Assembly (NCBI GenBank): GCA_944381395.1
Contig: CALWKY010000034.1
Span: 49,287-113,286, forward strand
From: an uncultured Lachnospiraceae bacterium
GTDB taxonomy: Bacteria; Bacillota; Clostridia; Lachnospirales; Anaerotignaceae
DNA: 64,000 nt
Direction of reading: 5' to 3'
Notes under the pieces: generated by a model
Seen by the model: the letters and a program-made list of their open reading frames with translations, nothing else
Told to the model about the DNA's origin: nothing
Database searches by the model: none
Part shown: one piece after another, positions 44,548 through 53,986 of the stretch
How the letters are laid out: each line of letters starts with the position of its first letter
Position numbering within the stretch: position 1 is the stretch's first letter
Translations under genes and position numbers: made by a program

Positions 44548-46365
44548 TCAGACAATTTCTTCTTTAAATTGGCTGGTATACAAATTATAATAGAATCCCT
44601 TTTTTGCCAGCAATTCTTCATGGTTACCTCTTTCAATGATTTCACCATGATTGATAACGGCAATCAGATCAGCATCTTTAATGGTACTTAATCTATGAGC
44701 AATTACAAAATTGGTTCTGCCTTTCATCAAGTTTTGCATTGCCTGCTGAATCTTTACTTCTGTACGGGTATCTACGCTGCTGGTAGCTTCATCCAGAATC
44801 AAAATAGAAGGATCCGCCAAAATTGCTCTAGCAATAGAAATCATCTGTCTTTGTCCCTGGCTTAAATTACTACCGCCATCTGTCAATTCTGTGTCATATC
44901 CGTCTGGTAATCTGCGAATAAACTCATGGGCATTGGCTAATTTTGCCGCCGCTTTAATTTCCTCATCCGTTGCATCCAATCTGCCATAACGAATATTTTC
45001 ACGAATAGAAGAAGTAAATAGATACGTATCTTGCAATACAATACCTAATGTTTTTCTCAAGTTTTCCCGCTTGATATCATAGATATCATACCCGTCAATG
45101 GTAATTTTACCACTATCAATGTCATAAAAACGAGTCAGCAAATTAATAATCGTTGTTTTACCAGCACCCGTAGGACCTACAAAAGCAATCGTTTGTCCCG
45201 GTTTTGCGTACAGATTAATATGTTTTAAAATAGGATGCCCCGCTTCATAAGAAAAGTTTACATCTTGTAATACTACATCGCCTTCTACGCTGGTCAATGT
45301 AACAACATCTGTTTTTTCTTCCGGTTCATCTTCTGCATCCAGCACTTGGAACACACGCTCCGCACCGGCTAACGCAGACATAATCGTATTAATCTGATTT
45401 GCCAATTCATTAAAGGGTCTGGTAAATTGTTTCGCATAGATTGTGAAATTAGAGATCATACCTAATGTGACACTGCCTGTTGTTACCATTAAAATAGCAC
45501 CCGCTGCCACCACAACTGCATAAGTAGCGTTGTTGATAGCAGTCATAATGGGTCCAACCATACCAGCGTACAGCTCAGCACGGACACTGACTTGCAGCAA
45601 ATTATTATTTTTGTCATCAAAGTCTTTCAACGCATTTTCTTCTCTGGAAAATACTTTTACCACCTTAATACCGGAGATAATCTCCTCAATATAGCCATTT
45701 AGTTCACCCAAACGCTGTTGTTTTGCCAAGAAATAATTCCGGGATCTTTTTGTAATCGCCTTTGTTGCCAAAAGCATTACAGGTACACTGCAAAGGGTTA
45801 CAATGGTCAAGGGCACATTCATGGCAAACATCATAACCATAATGCCAATGATCGTTAAAAAGCCTTGCAGCAGCTGAGAGACACTGGAGTTGAGCGCATT
45901 GGAAATATTATCTACGTCGTTTGTAACACGGCTCATCAATTCTCCCGTTGTGGTGTTGTCGAAATATTTTAAGGGTAAGCTTTGAAATTTTTCAAAAATC
46001 TCTTCTCTTAATTGTGCCACAACGTCCTGTGCCAATTTCAGCATCACTCTGCTCTGTATCCATGAAAAAAGAGAAGCCAAAACATATATACCGATCAATC
46101 CAGCACAAATAAATTGGAGCCCAGAAAAATTTCCTACAGAGATATAATCATCTATGGCAATACCAATCATCTGTGTACCAAACAAACTACATAACGTATA
46201 AATAACAATACACAACAATGCTGCAATTAAATAAACGACATGCCCATGCAAATATCCTAATAATCTAAAAAATGTACCTTTTGCATCTTTTGCCTTCTCA
46301 GCAGGACCATGATTTCTGTGTCTGGATCCTGGTCCAAATTGTTTCTGGTTTGTGCTGTTACTCAT
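44548..46365 (-). CDS. ABC exporter half-transporter, catalytic-site subunit
   Basis: 605 residues: six membrane segments (about 35-330) and one ATPase domain (about 365-600). Walker A GPTGAGKTTI, signature LSQGQRQ, Walker B ILILDEATSSVD with the catalytic Glu, and switch His in IAHRLST. It overlaps the next transporter gene by 8 bp; that partner has a degenerate Walker B, so the two form a heterodimeric exporter like BmrCD, LmrCD or TM287/288. Such pumps expel drugs or lipids. No terminator was seen between its stop and the leuS promoter, so some read-through into the T-box leader is possible. Confidence 0.92.
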   Translation of the reverse strand: MSNSTNQKQFGPGSRHRNHGPAEKAKDAKGTFFRLLGYLHGHVVYLIAALLCIVIYTLCSLFGTQMIGIAIDDYISVGNFSGLQFICAGLIGIYVLASLFSWIQSRVMLKLAQDVVAQLREEIFEKFQSLPLKYFDNTTTGELMSRVTNDVDNISNALNSSVSQLLQGFLTIIGIMVMMFAMNVPLTIVTLCSVPVMLLATKAITKRSRNYFLAKQQRLGELNGYIEEIISGIKVVKVFSREENALKDFDDKNNNLLQVSVRAELYAGMVGPIMTAINNATYAVVVAAGAILMVTTGSVTLGMISNFTIYAKQFTRPFNELANQINTIMSALAGAERVFQVLDAEDEPEEKTDVVTLTSVEGDVVLQDVNFSYEAGHPILKHINLYAKPGQTIAFVGPTGAGKTTIINLLTRFYDIDSGKITIDGYDIYDIKRENLRKTLGIVLQDTYLFTSSIRENIRYGRLDATDEEIKAAAKLANAHEFIRRLPDGYDTELTDGGSNLSQGQRQMISIARAILADPSILILDEATSSVDTRTEVKIQQAMQNLMKGRTNFVIAHRLSTIKDADLIAVINHGEIIERGNHEELLAKKGFYYNLYTSQFKEEIV

Positions 46366-48097
46366 CCAGCATCACCCCCTTTTTATTTTGAGAAGCATAA
46401 ATTTCTTGATAATCCGGGCTTGTTTTCAGCAGTTCCTCATGCTGTCCGCTGGCAACAATTTTTCCGCCATTTAGTACAAAAATACGGTCTGCATGCATTA
46501 CAGAACTAATACGCTGGGCGATAATAAACTTGGTACAATTGGGACGGAATACTTTTAACGAATGCTGTAATTTCTTCTCAGTTACATTATCCAACGCACT
46601 GGTGCTGTCGTCAAAAATCAGAATATCTGGATCTTGAATCAAAGCTCTTGCAATGGAAATTCTTTGCTTTTGTCCACCCGAAACATTGACACCTCTTTGA
46701 CCCAACTCTGTATCATATTGATCCGGCAACTCCATAATAAAATCATGTGCCTGTGCGGCTTTTGCAGCAGCAATAACTTCTTCTTCTGTTGCGTCTTCTT
46801 TTCCCCATTTAATATTATCACGGATGGTACCACTAAATAGAATCGTATCCTGCAACACGATGGCTACTTTTTTACGAAGATCATGAAGATTGTAATCTTT
46901 TACATTTACATCATCCACATAGACTTCTCCTTTAGTAGCATCATAAAGTCTCGGAATCATACTAACGAATGTAGTTTTGCCGCTTCCGGTTTCTCCAAGA
47001 ATGGCAATGGTTTCTCCAGGTTTAGCGGTAAAATCAATATCCTCTAAAACAGCATCTCCTGTACCATTCTGGTAGCGGAAGGTAACATGGGAGAACTGCA
47101 CTTTGCCTTGTGCATGTTCCGGCAAAACTTCTGTTTCTGGATCTTTAATATCTACTTCGTGATCTATTACTTCAAAAATTCTCTGCAAAGATACAAATGC
47201 TCTGGAGAAGAATACCAGCATCATACCAGCCATCATTAAACTCATCATCATTTGATTCAAATAAGTAATGAGCGCCATGATATCTTCCGGGTTATTTACT
47301 CCCAGCTGTACTTGGTGAGCCCCCATCCAAAGGATCGCTACAATAGCGCAGTTAATAATCATCATCATTGCAGGGATAATAGAAATCATAACACCAAACG
47401 CGCGGATACTAGTTGCTTTATAATCACGGTTGACTTTTTGAAATTTTTCAATTTCATAATCTCCTCGAACAAAAGCTTTAATGACGCGAATACCAGCCAA
47501 ACATTCCCGCATAACAGTATTTACCTTATCTAACTTCGTCTGCATGATAGAGAAATACGGCATTGCATAACGCAGAATCAGAAACAGCACAAATCCCAAT
47601 ACTACCATTGCCCCAAAAAAGATTAGTGTTAATTTTGCATTGATAGTAAATGCCATAAAAATACTACCGATACATAGCAAAGGCGCACGAATCAACATGC
47701 GTAAACTCATCTGTACTACCATTTGGATCTGTGTAATATCATTGGTTAATCTGGTAATCAAAGACGGCGTTTTAAAATGATCAATATTGTGGAAAGAAAA
47801 TGATTCTATTTTTTTGAATAAATCTCTTCTAATATCATTGCCTGCCCGTTGAGAAGCATTGACAGCACAATATAAACAGCCTACACCACCAATAATACCA
47901 ATAATAGCAATGAAAAACATGAGAATACCTAGTCCGGTAATATATGCTGTATTATTCTGACCAACACCATTTTCAATTAATATGGTCATCAGCTTTGGTG
48001 TAATTAACTCAGAGCCAACTTCTAAAAGCATACAAATCGGCGCCAAGATAACGTATTTTTTATATGGCTTTAAATAAGGGAATAATCTTTTCACCAT
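46358..48097 (-). CDS. ABC exporter half-transporter, degenerate-site subunit
   Basis: 579 residues: six membrane segments (about 15-300) and one ATPase domain (about 340-575). Walker A GETGSGKTTF and signature VSGGQKQR are normal, but Walker B reads ILIFDDSTSALD (Asp for the catalytic Glu) and the switch position is IAQRISS (Gln for His). This asymmetry is the hallmark of heterodimeric type IV exporters, in which one ATP site does not hydrolyse. It is the second gene of a MarR-led operon, starting 1 bp after the marR stop. Confidence 0.92.
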   Translation of the reverse strand: MVKRLFPYLKPYKKYVILAPICMLLEVGSELITPKLMTILIENGVGQNNTAYITGLGILMFFIAIIGIIGGVGCLYCAVNASQRAGNDIRRDLFKKIESFSFHNIDHFKTPSLITRLTNDITQIQMVVQMSLRMLIRAPLLCIGSIFMAFTINAKLTLIFFGAMVVLGFVLFLILRYAMPYFSIMQTKLDKVNTVMRECLAGIRVIKAFVRGDYEIEKFQKVNRDYKATSIRAFGVMISIIPAMMMIINCAIVAILWMGAHQVQLGVNNPEDIMALITYLNQMMMSLMMAGMMLVFFSRAFVSLQRIFEVIDHEVDIKDPETEVLPEHAQGKVQFSHVTFRYQNGTGDAVLEDIDFTAKPGETIAILGETGSGKTTFVSMIPRLYDATKGEVYVDDVNVKDYNLHDLRKKVAIVLQDTILFSGTIRDNIKWGKEDATEEEVIAAAKAAQAHDFIMELPDQYDTELGQRGVNVSGGQKQRISIARALIQDPDILIFDDSTSALDNVTEKKLQHSLKVFRPNCTKFIIAQRISSVMHADRIFVLNGGKIVASGQHEELLKTSPDYQEIYASQNKKGVMLDE

Positions 48098-48098
48098 A

Positions 48099-48560
48099 TC
48101 ACCTTCCTTCCTCTAAACACTTAAGATTATCATGAATTCTATTCATGAAATGAAGTAACACTGTTCGTTCCCGTTCTGTGAATCCAGCTAAACACTCTGT
48201 TTCCAGCCTATTTTCCAAGTCTTGGAAATGCTTTGTTTTCTCTTTTCCTTTTTCTGTTAAATTTAAGCGTATCACTCTTTGGTCATGGGAATCCGGAATG
48301 CGCACGATCAAACCTTGTTTCTCCATTCTTTGTAAAAGTACAGTTACCGTAGCTGCCTTAAAATGGAAAAAATCGCAAATATCCTTTTGCGAACATCCCG
48401 CTTTTTGTTTCAAAAACAGTAATATATGCGGCTGCCCTATGGTCAAATCTACTTCTTTTGCAATACCTTCTAATCGATTGCAATACAATCGATATAGAAC
48501 TTTCAAAGTAACATGAAATGGTTTCTTATCAGCAGAACTGTCTTGAAGAAATTCGTTCAT
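48099..48560 (-). CDS. MarR-family transcriptional regulator
   Basis: 153 residues with the MarR winged helix: recognition region CSQKDICDFFHFKAATVTVLLQRMEKQGLI and the wing RIPDSHDQRVIRLNLTEKG, which contains the conserved D-x-R. These dimeric repressors usually release DNA on binding a small ligand. It is the first gene of a three-gene operon with the ABC exporter, so it most likely represses its own pump operon. A palindrome lies just upstream. The ATG at 48560 follows AAAAGGAGGAAAA. Confidence 0.92.
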   Translation of the reverse strand: MNEFLQDSSADKKPFHVTLKVLYRLYCNRLEGIAKEVDLTIGQPHILLFLKQKAGCSQKDICDFFHFKAATVTVLLQRMEKQGLIVRIPDSHDQRVIRLNLTEKGKEKTKHFQDLENRLETECLAGFTERERTVLLHFMNRIHDNLKCLEEGR

Positions 48561-48574
48561 TTTTTCCTCCTTTT

Positions 48575-48590
48575 AATTAGATGCCTAACT
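48575..48590. promoter_or_regulatory. Candidate MarR operator
   Basis: Palindrome AATTAG-ATGC-CTAACT, core TTAG-N4-CTAA, placed just after the -10 of the marR promoter and spanning the expected transcription start. Its form and place suit autorepression by a MarR dimer. Confidence 0.6.
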
Positions 48591-48619
48591 ATTTTATCAA
48601 TCTACCATATTCCTGTCAA
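48591..48619 (-). promoter_or_regulatory. Promoter of the marR-ABC exporter operon
   Basis: On the minus strand TTGACA, 17 bp, TAAAAT; consensus -35. Confidence 0.8.
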
Positions 48620-48681
48620 TATAGGACAAATTAAGAGCAAATTAAAAAGACAGAAAAAGACGCTTTTGGTCCCTAAAAAAG

Positions 48682-48710
48682 TTGATACATAGTTTAAAAT
48701 ACTATATAAT
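48682..48710 (+). promoter_or_regulatory. Promoter of the DUF1836 gene
   Basis: TTGATA, 17 bp, TATAAT; divergent from the marR promoter and about 30 bp before the ATG. Confidence 0.82.
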
Positions 48711-48740
48711 GTAGTCAGATATTTGCAGGAGGTGTTTTTC

Positions 48741-49322
48741 ATGGAAAATTTTGATGAAATGATTGAGCAATGCACTGTTAGCTTTGCATCTCTCGGTGTT
48801 GTTGAAATACAAGATGTTCCTAACATTGATTTATATATGGATCAAGTCACTACATTTATGGATCGAGCATTGACATCCTATAAAAGAAAACCAGATGATA
48901 AGATATTGACAAAGACCATGATTAACAATTATACCAAAGCTAAGATATTTCCAGCTCCTAATAAAAAGAAATATAATCGTTCTCACTTAATGTTGTTAAT
49001 CATTATTTACCATTTAAAATCAATTCTCTGTATTCATGATATTGGAGTTTTGATTCGTCCGCTCATAGAGTCACTGGATGAAAAACAAGATGATACGTTA
49101 TTGCAAGAAGTATATTGTTCTTTTGTAAAGGTACAAAAAGCCGTAATTGCCTTCTACTCTTCCCGCACATTTCCCAGTCATGATATGATGCTAAAAGAAG
49201 TTATTCTTTCTCATGAAAAAGAAACCATTAAAAAAATACTTTTAGTTTTAATGGTTTCCTTACAAGCTAACATGGAAAAACATATCGCTGAATATGCCTT
49301 AGATCATTATTTTGAGGCTTAA
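48741..49322 (+). CDS. DUF1836 domain protein
   Basis: About 193 residues, soluble. The central stretch (about 45-110), with MINNYTKAKIFPAPNKKKYNR followed by hydrophobic helices (HLMLLIIIYHLKSIL) and DIGVLI, matches DUF1836, a MerR-like helix-turn-helix family common in Clostridia and lactobacilli. It is probably a regulator; no target is known. The ATG at 48741 follows CAGGAGGTG; an in-frame TTG at 48723 would place the SD inside the gene. It is transcribed divergently from the marR exporter operon and ends in a clear terminator. It could act on its neighbour, but nothing in the sequence shows this. Confidence 0.85.
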   Translation: MENFDEMIEQCTVSFASLGVVEIQDVPNIDLYMDQVTTFMDRALTSYKRKPDDKILTKTMINNYTKAKIFPAPNKKKYNRSHLMLLIIIYHLKSILCIHDIGVLIRPLIESLDEKQDDTLLQEVYCSFVKVQKAVIAFYSSRTFPSHDMMLKEVILSHEKETIKKILLVLMVSLQANMEKHIAEYALDHYFEA

Positions 49323-49328
49323 CATGAA

Positions 49329-49359
49329 AAAGTGCAGCATATATTTTATGCTGCACTTT
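49329..49359 (+). terminator. Terminator after the DUF1836 gene
   Basis: 12-bp stem AAAGTGCAGCAT / ATGCTGCACTTT, 7-nt loop, T-rich end. Confidence 0.87.
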
Positions 49360-49374
49360 GTTTTTATAATGATC

Positions 49375-50823
49375 TTATTGCGCATTTCGATCGCCAATTG
49401 TTAATGTCACATCAACTGCTTCTTTTCCGTTTCTAACCAAATGTACACTAACTTCATCCCCGACGCTATGGGTAGCAATTTCATCTACCAAAGATTGGAT
49501 CGTTAAAACACTCTTACCATCAAACTCGGTAATGACATCGCCTTGTTGAATACCAGCTTTCGCCGCAGGACTATTTTCTTCTACCTCCATTACCAAAGCA
49601 CCTACGGGTAAACGATAGATAGAAGCATTTTCTTCCGAAATATCTGTACCTGTGATACCGATATAAGGAGAAGGTGCTGTACCATTGGTTAGAAGCTGTT
49701 CCATAATAGGTGTTACAATGTTACTAGGAATTGCATATCCCATACCTTCTGCCATAGAAGAGTTATACTTTGCGGTATTAATACCAATTACTTCACCATT
49801 GGCATTGATCAAAGCACCACCACTGTTACCACTATTAATCGCCGCACTAGTTTGAATCACATTTAAAACTTTACCTTCCACAGAAATACTTTGTTCTGTA
49901 ATGCTGACAATGCCATCTGTAGCAGAAATACCATTGCCCATAGCGTTACCAATTGCATAAACGCTATCGCCGACAGCCATTTGAGAAGAATCACCAAATA
50001 CTGCGGTGACAACACTATCTACACCAGCAGAAAGCAAATCATCCCAGGAAATACTCAATACTGCTAAGTCATTACTGCTATCTGTTCCAACTACCTGGGC
50101 GGGTACGCTTACTCCACCATCCAATGTTACATAAATACTATTAGCACCTTCAATTACGTGGTTGTTTGTAACAATGCCTACGATGCTGTCATTAGAATAG
50201 AAAATAACACCGCTGCCAGCGCCTTCTGCTTCATAAGGAATGGTAAAACCAGGCATATAAGTCGTTGTACCACTCATTGTGGTGGAAATACATACTACAG
50301 AAGGTTTTACTGCTTGAATAATACTGCTAGCAGAACTGGAGGTACTTACTGTATTTGTCACAATATCCTGAGAACTAATGGAAGTGCCGCCCAGATAATG
50401 GCGAATCAATCCGCCGCCTACGCCAATGCTCATACCGCCAACAATACTAACAATTAAGCAGCCGCTGACAAATTTAGCAAAGTGAAGCGCAGCCTTCTTT
50501 TTCTTACTGGTTTTCTTTACTTTTTCTTCATAACAGTACTCTCTTACCGAAGGTCCTTCCTGCTTTGGCATTTCCTGGGACTGAACCGTTTTTTCTGCGT
50601 CTGTATCGGCTTGGCTGCACTCTTTTGCTTCTGTTTGTCTTGCTTCCGCTGGTTCTGTTTGTACTTCTTCCCGGTTCCTATCAGCCGCTTCTTTTGTGGT
50701 GTTTGTTCGCATCATATCTATCTGATCGCCGCTGGGACGGTTATTTTCTGCCATTTCAGAAGACATCTTTTCGGCTGATTCTTCTTCATATTTCTTTTCA
50801 TTCATTTCATTAGGATCCATCAT
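49375..50823 (-). CDS. HtrA/DegP-type membrane serine protease
   Basis: 482 residues. A long charged cytoplasmic part (1-110, Glu-rich) precedes a membrane segment (about 112-138), a trypsin-like domain with His222 (TNNHVI), Asp252 (SNDLAV) and Ser334 (NSGNSGGAL), and one C-terminal PDZ domain (about 385-475). HtrA proteins degrade misfolded proteins outside the membrane. The domain order matches HtrA/YkdA of Bacillus, which is controlled by envelope-stress sensors. The ATG at 50823 or 50820 follows GGAGG. The cytoplasmic extension is longer than in Bacillus. Confidence 0.93.
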   Translation of the reverse strand: MMDPNEMNEKKYEEESAEKMSSEMAENNRPSGDQIDMMRTNTTKEAADRNREEVQTEPAEARQTEAKECSQADTDAEKTVQSQEMPKQEGPSVREYCYEEKVKKTSKKKKAALHFAKFVSGCLIVSIVGGMSIGVGGGLIRHYLGGTSISSQDIVTNTVSTSSSASSIIQAVKPSVVCISTTMSGTTTYMPGFTIPYEAEGAGSGVIFYSNDSIVGIVTNNHVIEGANSIYVTLDGGVSVPAQVVGTDSSNDLAVLSISWDDLLSAGVDSVVTAVFGDSSQMAVGDSVYAIGNAMGNGISATDGIVSITEQSISVEGKVLNVIQTSAAINSGNSGGALINANGEVIGINTAKYNSSMAEGMGYAIPSNIVTPIMEQLLTNGTAPSPYIGITGTDISEENASIYRLPVGALVMEVEENSPAAKAGIQQGDVITEFDGKSVLTIQSLVDEIATHSVGDEVSVHLVRNGKEAVDVTLTIGDRNAQ

Positions 50824-50938
50824 AACGAAAACCTCCTTGATCGTTTTTCTTTTTACAAGGATTAGTATAGTCAGTAAGTTTGAACAAAGTATGAATAATG
50901 CTTAAAAAAAATAAAAATTTTCCATTTTAAACAGAAAG

Positions 50939-50968
50939 AAATGGCATCTGCAGTTACAAATGCCATTT
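50939..50968 (-). terminator. Terminator after the cyclophilin gene
   Basis: Stem AAATGGCAT / ATGCCATTT with T-rich flank in the minus direction, about 20 bp after the stop. Confidence 0.75.
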
Positions 50969-50990
50969 ACGATTCCTGCTATGGTTCATC

Positions 50991-51512
50991 TCAGCACTTT
51001 TTCGGTTCAGGATAAGTTTCACCAAATGTCTCAACCGTTACTTTCTTCATTACCTGCGGTTCCAGTGGACGATCCTGCCATCCGGTAGGTGTTGTAGCAA
51101 TTGCATTGACTACATCCATACCAGAAATTACCTTTCCAAATGCAGCATATTGACCATCCAGATGGGGAGATGTTTCATGCATCACAAAGAACTGAGATCC
51201 CGCACTGTCCGGATACATACTGCGTGCCATAGAAAGCACACCTGTTTCATGTTTCAGTGGATTCTTAAATCCATTGCTGTCGAATTCACCAAAAATGGAA
51301 TATCCAGGTCCGCCTGTACCAGTACCCTTTGGGCAACCGCCCTGAATCATAAATCCAGGAATTATTCTATGAAAAGTCAAACCATCATAGAACCCTTTTT
51401 GTACCAAAGAGATGAAGTTATTTACAGTATTCGGCGCAATTTCAGGATAAAGTTCTGCTTCGAATACACCGCCGTTTTCCATTTCATATCTTACAATCGG
51501 ATTTTTTGCCAT
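50991..51512 (-). CDS. Cyclophilin-type peptidyl-prolyl isomerase
   Basis: 173 residues, single cyclophilin domain. Active-site landmarks are [13 protein letters not shown] (catalytic Arg and Phe), the [10 protein letters not shown] stretch and the [17 protein letters not shown] segment. The cyclosporin-contact Trp position is occupied by His-Leu-Asp. No signal peptide, so it is cytosolic. It speeds cis-trans isomerisation of prolines during folding. The ATG follows AAAGGAAG. Confidence 0.95.
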   Translation of the reverse strand: MAKNPIVRYEMENGGVFEAELYPEIAPNTVNNFISLVQKGFYDGLTFHRIIPGFMIQGGCPKGTGTGGPGYSIFGEFDSNGFKNPLKHETGVLSMARSMYPDSAGSQFFVMHETSPHLDGQYAAFGKVISGMDVVNAIATTPTGWQDRPLEPQVMKKVTVETFGETYPEPKKC

Positions 51513-51598
51513 AGTTTTCTTCCTTTCTTTTTAAGCTTTGCAAAAGTTTTGCATCATATGATGTAAAGGTCCATGATATGGTCCTTTTAAGCAAAAAA

Positions 51599-52426
51599 TT
51601 ATTCTTTCTTTCCTTTCCCGTACAGGTGGATAGAAACCAATTCCGGACGGTTAAATAGACGAACAGGGAAAGAACTATTACCCAAGCCTCGGCTAATTAC
51701 CATCGTTGTATCCAACGCTGCATGTACGCCTTCTGAGTATTCAGGGAAAAATCCCTGGTGCGGCGCAAAAATAGGTCCTAAAATGGGCAGACGGAACTGC
51801 CCGCCATGTGCATGTCCCGCAAATACCAAATCAAAATCTTTCTGGGCATATACAGGGAATAACTCCGGACGATGGCTCAACAGAATGGTAAAGCGGTCAT
51901 CAAAAATTCCTTTCTTTAAGGTATCCAATACATGCGCATACTCAGGATTATGGCTCTTATCCCGCAATCCTACCAGCGCAAGAGGAACACCATTGATCTC
52001 TGTCATAGAAACAGCATTATCCAAAATGGTTACGCCATTTGCCAACAATTCCTCTTCCAAAATATCCCAGACACCAGACTGGAACTCGTGATTACCTGTA
52101 ACAAAATAAACCGGCGCTAAGGGAACAATGCCGCGGATCAAATCCAAAGAAGCTTCCATGTCCAAGTGGTTTCTATCAATTAAGTCTCCGGTAATGACAA
52201 TCAAATCCGGCTGTTCTTTTTCAATCTTCTTTAAAATATATTTTTGACCGCGACCAAAAGACTTACTCTGCAAGTCAGAAATATGCAAAATGTGGATATA
52301 TTTTTTCCGTTCAATTTTATCAGAAGCTAACGCAATCTGAGATACTGTCAATCCATTATCCTGCCAATATAAAAACGCAGAAAGTGCGCCTACAGAAAGT
52401 GCTAAATTTCTTTTCCAATGTTTCAT
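51599..52426 (-). CDS. YkuE/YaeI-type metallophosphoesterase, first motif altered
   Basis: About 275 residues: one N-terminal membrane or signal segment, then a calcineurin-like domain. Metal motifs are visible: GDLIDR, GNHEFQS, LSHRPELF and GHAHGGQFRLP. The first motif, normally D-x-H, is D51-L-Q53 in HISDLQSKS, so one metal-binding His is replaced by Gln. Family members cleave UDP-diacylglucosamine-like or other phosphoesters at the membrane; the substrate here is unknown. The start is ATG 52426 with AGGAA upstream. Monocistronic as far as can be seen. Confidence 0.85.
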   Translation of the reverse strand: MKHWKRNLALSVGALSAFLYWQDNGLTVSQIALASDKIERKKYIHILHISDLQSKSFGRGQKYILKKIEKEQPDLIVITGDLIDRNHLDMEASLDLIRGIVPLAPVYFVTGNHEFQSGVWDILEEELLANGVTILDNAVSMTEINGVPLALVGLRDKSHNPEYAHVLDTLKKGIFDDRFTILLSHRPELFPVYAQKDFDLVFAGHAHGGQFRLPILGPIFAPHQGFFPEYSEGVHAALDTTMVISRGLGNSSFPVRLFNRPELVSIHLYGKGKKE

Positions 52427-52532
52427 AATCATTCCTGCTTTCCTTAATAAATATGGAGAAAGAACCGTCATTACATATGCTGATTATATCATATCCTTTC
52501 TGCAATATACAACAAGTTTTTCTTTCTCTTCA

Positions 52533-52561
52533 TTGCGGCACTATATAAAGTATGTTATACT
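52533..52561 (+). promoter_or_regulatory. Promoter of the Y-family polymerase gene
   Basis: TTGCGG, 17 bp, TATACT, about 24 bp before the TTG start. No LexA/DinR box was recognised in it. Confidence 0.65.
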
Positions 52562-52584
52562 TTCCGCAGAAAGGAGGGATACGT

Positions 52585-53808
52585 TTGGAAAGAACAATTT
52601 TTCATATTGACGCAAATAATGCCTTTTTGAGTTGGACCGCCGTTTCAAGGCTTCAGCAGGGAGAAGAATTGGACATTCGCACCGTTCCTGCAATTATCGG
52701 CGGAGACAGTCAAACCAGACATGGTATTGTCCTTGCAAAAAGTACGCCCGCAAAAAAATATGGCATCGTTACCGGTGAACCAACGGTCTCTGCCTTTCGG
52801 AAATGCCCTTCTCTACTTTCTTTCCCTCCTGACTATTCTGTCTACCGTCAAAACTCTGATGCAATGTTTGCCATTCTTTCCCGTTTTTCTGATCGGATCG
52901 AGCCTTTCAGCATTGATGAAGGTTTTTTAGAGTATACTGGTATGGAATATCTTTTCGGTCCTCCTTTGGAAGCGGCAGAAAAAATAAAGCAAACCATTTG
53001 GAGGGAACTTGGCTTTACGGTAAATATCGGTATTAGTTCCAATAAGTTTTTGGCAAAAATGGCTGGAGAGTTGGAGAAGCCCAATAAAGTAATTACTCTT
53101 TTTCCAAAAGAAATACCGCAAAAAATGTGGCCTTTACCTGTAGGTGATCTTTTTATGGTAGGCAAACGAACCGTGCCACATTTACAAAGCATGGGAATCT
53201 ACACCATAGGACAATTAGCCGCCTACCCTTTAGATCTTTTAGAAAAAGAATTGAAAAGCTATGGGAAAATGCTTCATGCTTATGCAAATGGACTAGATAA
53301 CACCCCATTAAATCCCATGCGAAGAAGTGAATCACCAAAAACCATTGGTAATAGCGTTACGCTGGCCACAGATATTACAGATCGAGAATCTGTACAAAAA
53401 GTATTGTTGTCTTTAGCGGAACGTGTCTCTGCTAGGTTACGAGAGCAAGCATTTTTTGCTACTGAAATTGCCGTGTCTATTCGGTCTTCTGACTTTCATA
53501 CCTACTCTCATCAAATTCAATTATCCCAAGGAATTAACTGTACCAACGCAGTATATGAAGCAGCCCTGCAATGCTTTGACCTTTGCTGGAAAAAAGAACC
53601 CATTCGTTTATTAGGTATACGTGCCGGAAAGCTTGCTGATCATGCCTATCAACAGCTTTCACTGCTGGAAAAAAGTTGGGATAAAGAAAGTAAAGCCGAT
53701 GCCGCTTTGGATCAAATACGAAAGAAATATGGAAAAAACAGTGTGCAGCGTACAAGTTTTCTAAATGCAAAGCCGCTCCCTATGAAAGAAGAAAAAACCA
53801 GCAAATAA
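52585..53808 (+). CDS. Y-family DNA polymerase (DinB/UmuC type)
   Basis: About 407 residues. Palm and fingers with FHIDANNAFLSW (first metal-binding Asp), PAKKYGIVTGEP, and the second acidic pair in FSIDEGFLEYTG; thumb with HhH (GKRTVPHLQSMGIYTIGQL); little-finger domain at the C terminus, without an evident clamp-binding tail. These enzymes copy damaged DNA. The motif HIDANNAFLSW differs from DinB's usual DMDAFFAS, and together with little sequence likeness elsewhere suggests a clostridial branch of the family rather than classical Pol IV. The start is TTG at 52585 behind AAAGGAGGGA. Confidence 0.9.
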   Translation: MERTIFHIDANNAFLSWTAVSRLQQGEELDIRTVPAIIGGDSQTRHGIVLAKSTPAKKYGIVTGEPTVSAFRKCPSLLSFPPDYSVYRQNSDAMFAILSRFSDRIEPFSIDEGFLEYTGMEYLFGPPLEAAEKIKQTIWRELGFTVNIGISSNKFLAKMAGELEKPNKVITLFPKEIPQKMWPLPVGDLFMVGKRTVPHLQSMGIYTIGQLAAYPLDLLEKELKSYGKMLHAYANGLDNTPLNPMRRSESPKTIGNSVTLATDITDRESVQKVLLSLAERVSARLREQAFFATEIAVSIRSSDFHTYSHQIQLSQGINCTNAVYEAALQCFDLCWKKEPIRLLGIRAGKLADHAYQQLSLLEKSWDKESKADAALDQIRKKYGKNSVQRTSFLNAKPLPMKEEKTSK

Positions 53809-53814
53809 AAACAG

Positions 53815-53970
53815 TGCAAAGCAGGATACCGAAAGAACCCATTTTTACTTTGACTTCTGAAAGAAAACCGCGGCGGCAGTCTTTCTAAGAAAACAATACA
53901 AATAAAAAACAGCTGAAATTCTTTCTGTAATAAGAATTCCAGCTGTTTTTATTTCTTGGAAAGCAGTCCA
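53815..53970. repeat. Intergenic hairpin repeat, copy 5
   Basis: Between the convergent polymerase and galT-like genes. Its 5' half aligns with copy 4 (CATTTTTACTTTGACTTCTG, then ACCGCGGCGGCAGTC). Stem AAAAACAGCTGAAATTCTT (53905-53923) with AAGAATTCCAGCTGTTTTT (53932-53949): 19 bp with a single mismatch, followed by T-rich sequence. Confidence 0.8.
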
Positions 53971-53986
53971 TTATTAGAACTGTTTC

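Noticed and set aside
44358..44663. An open frame of about 100 codons over the leuS leader.
   Set aside because: It coincides with the T-box RNA; its sequence is explained by conserved RNA structure.
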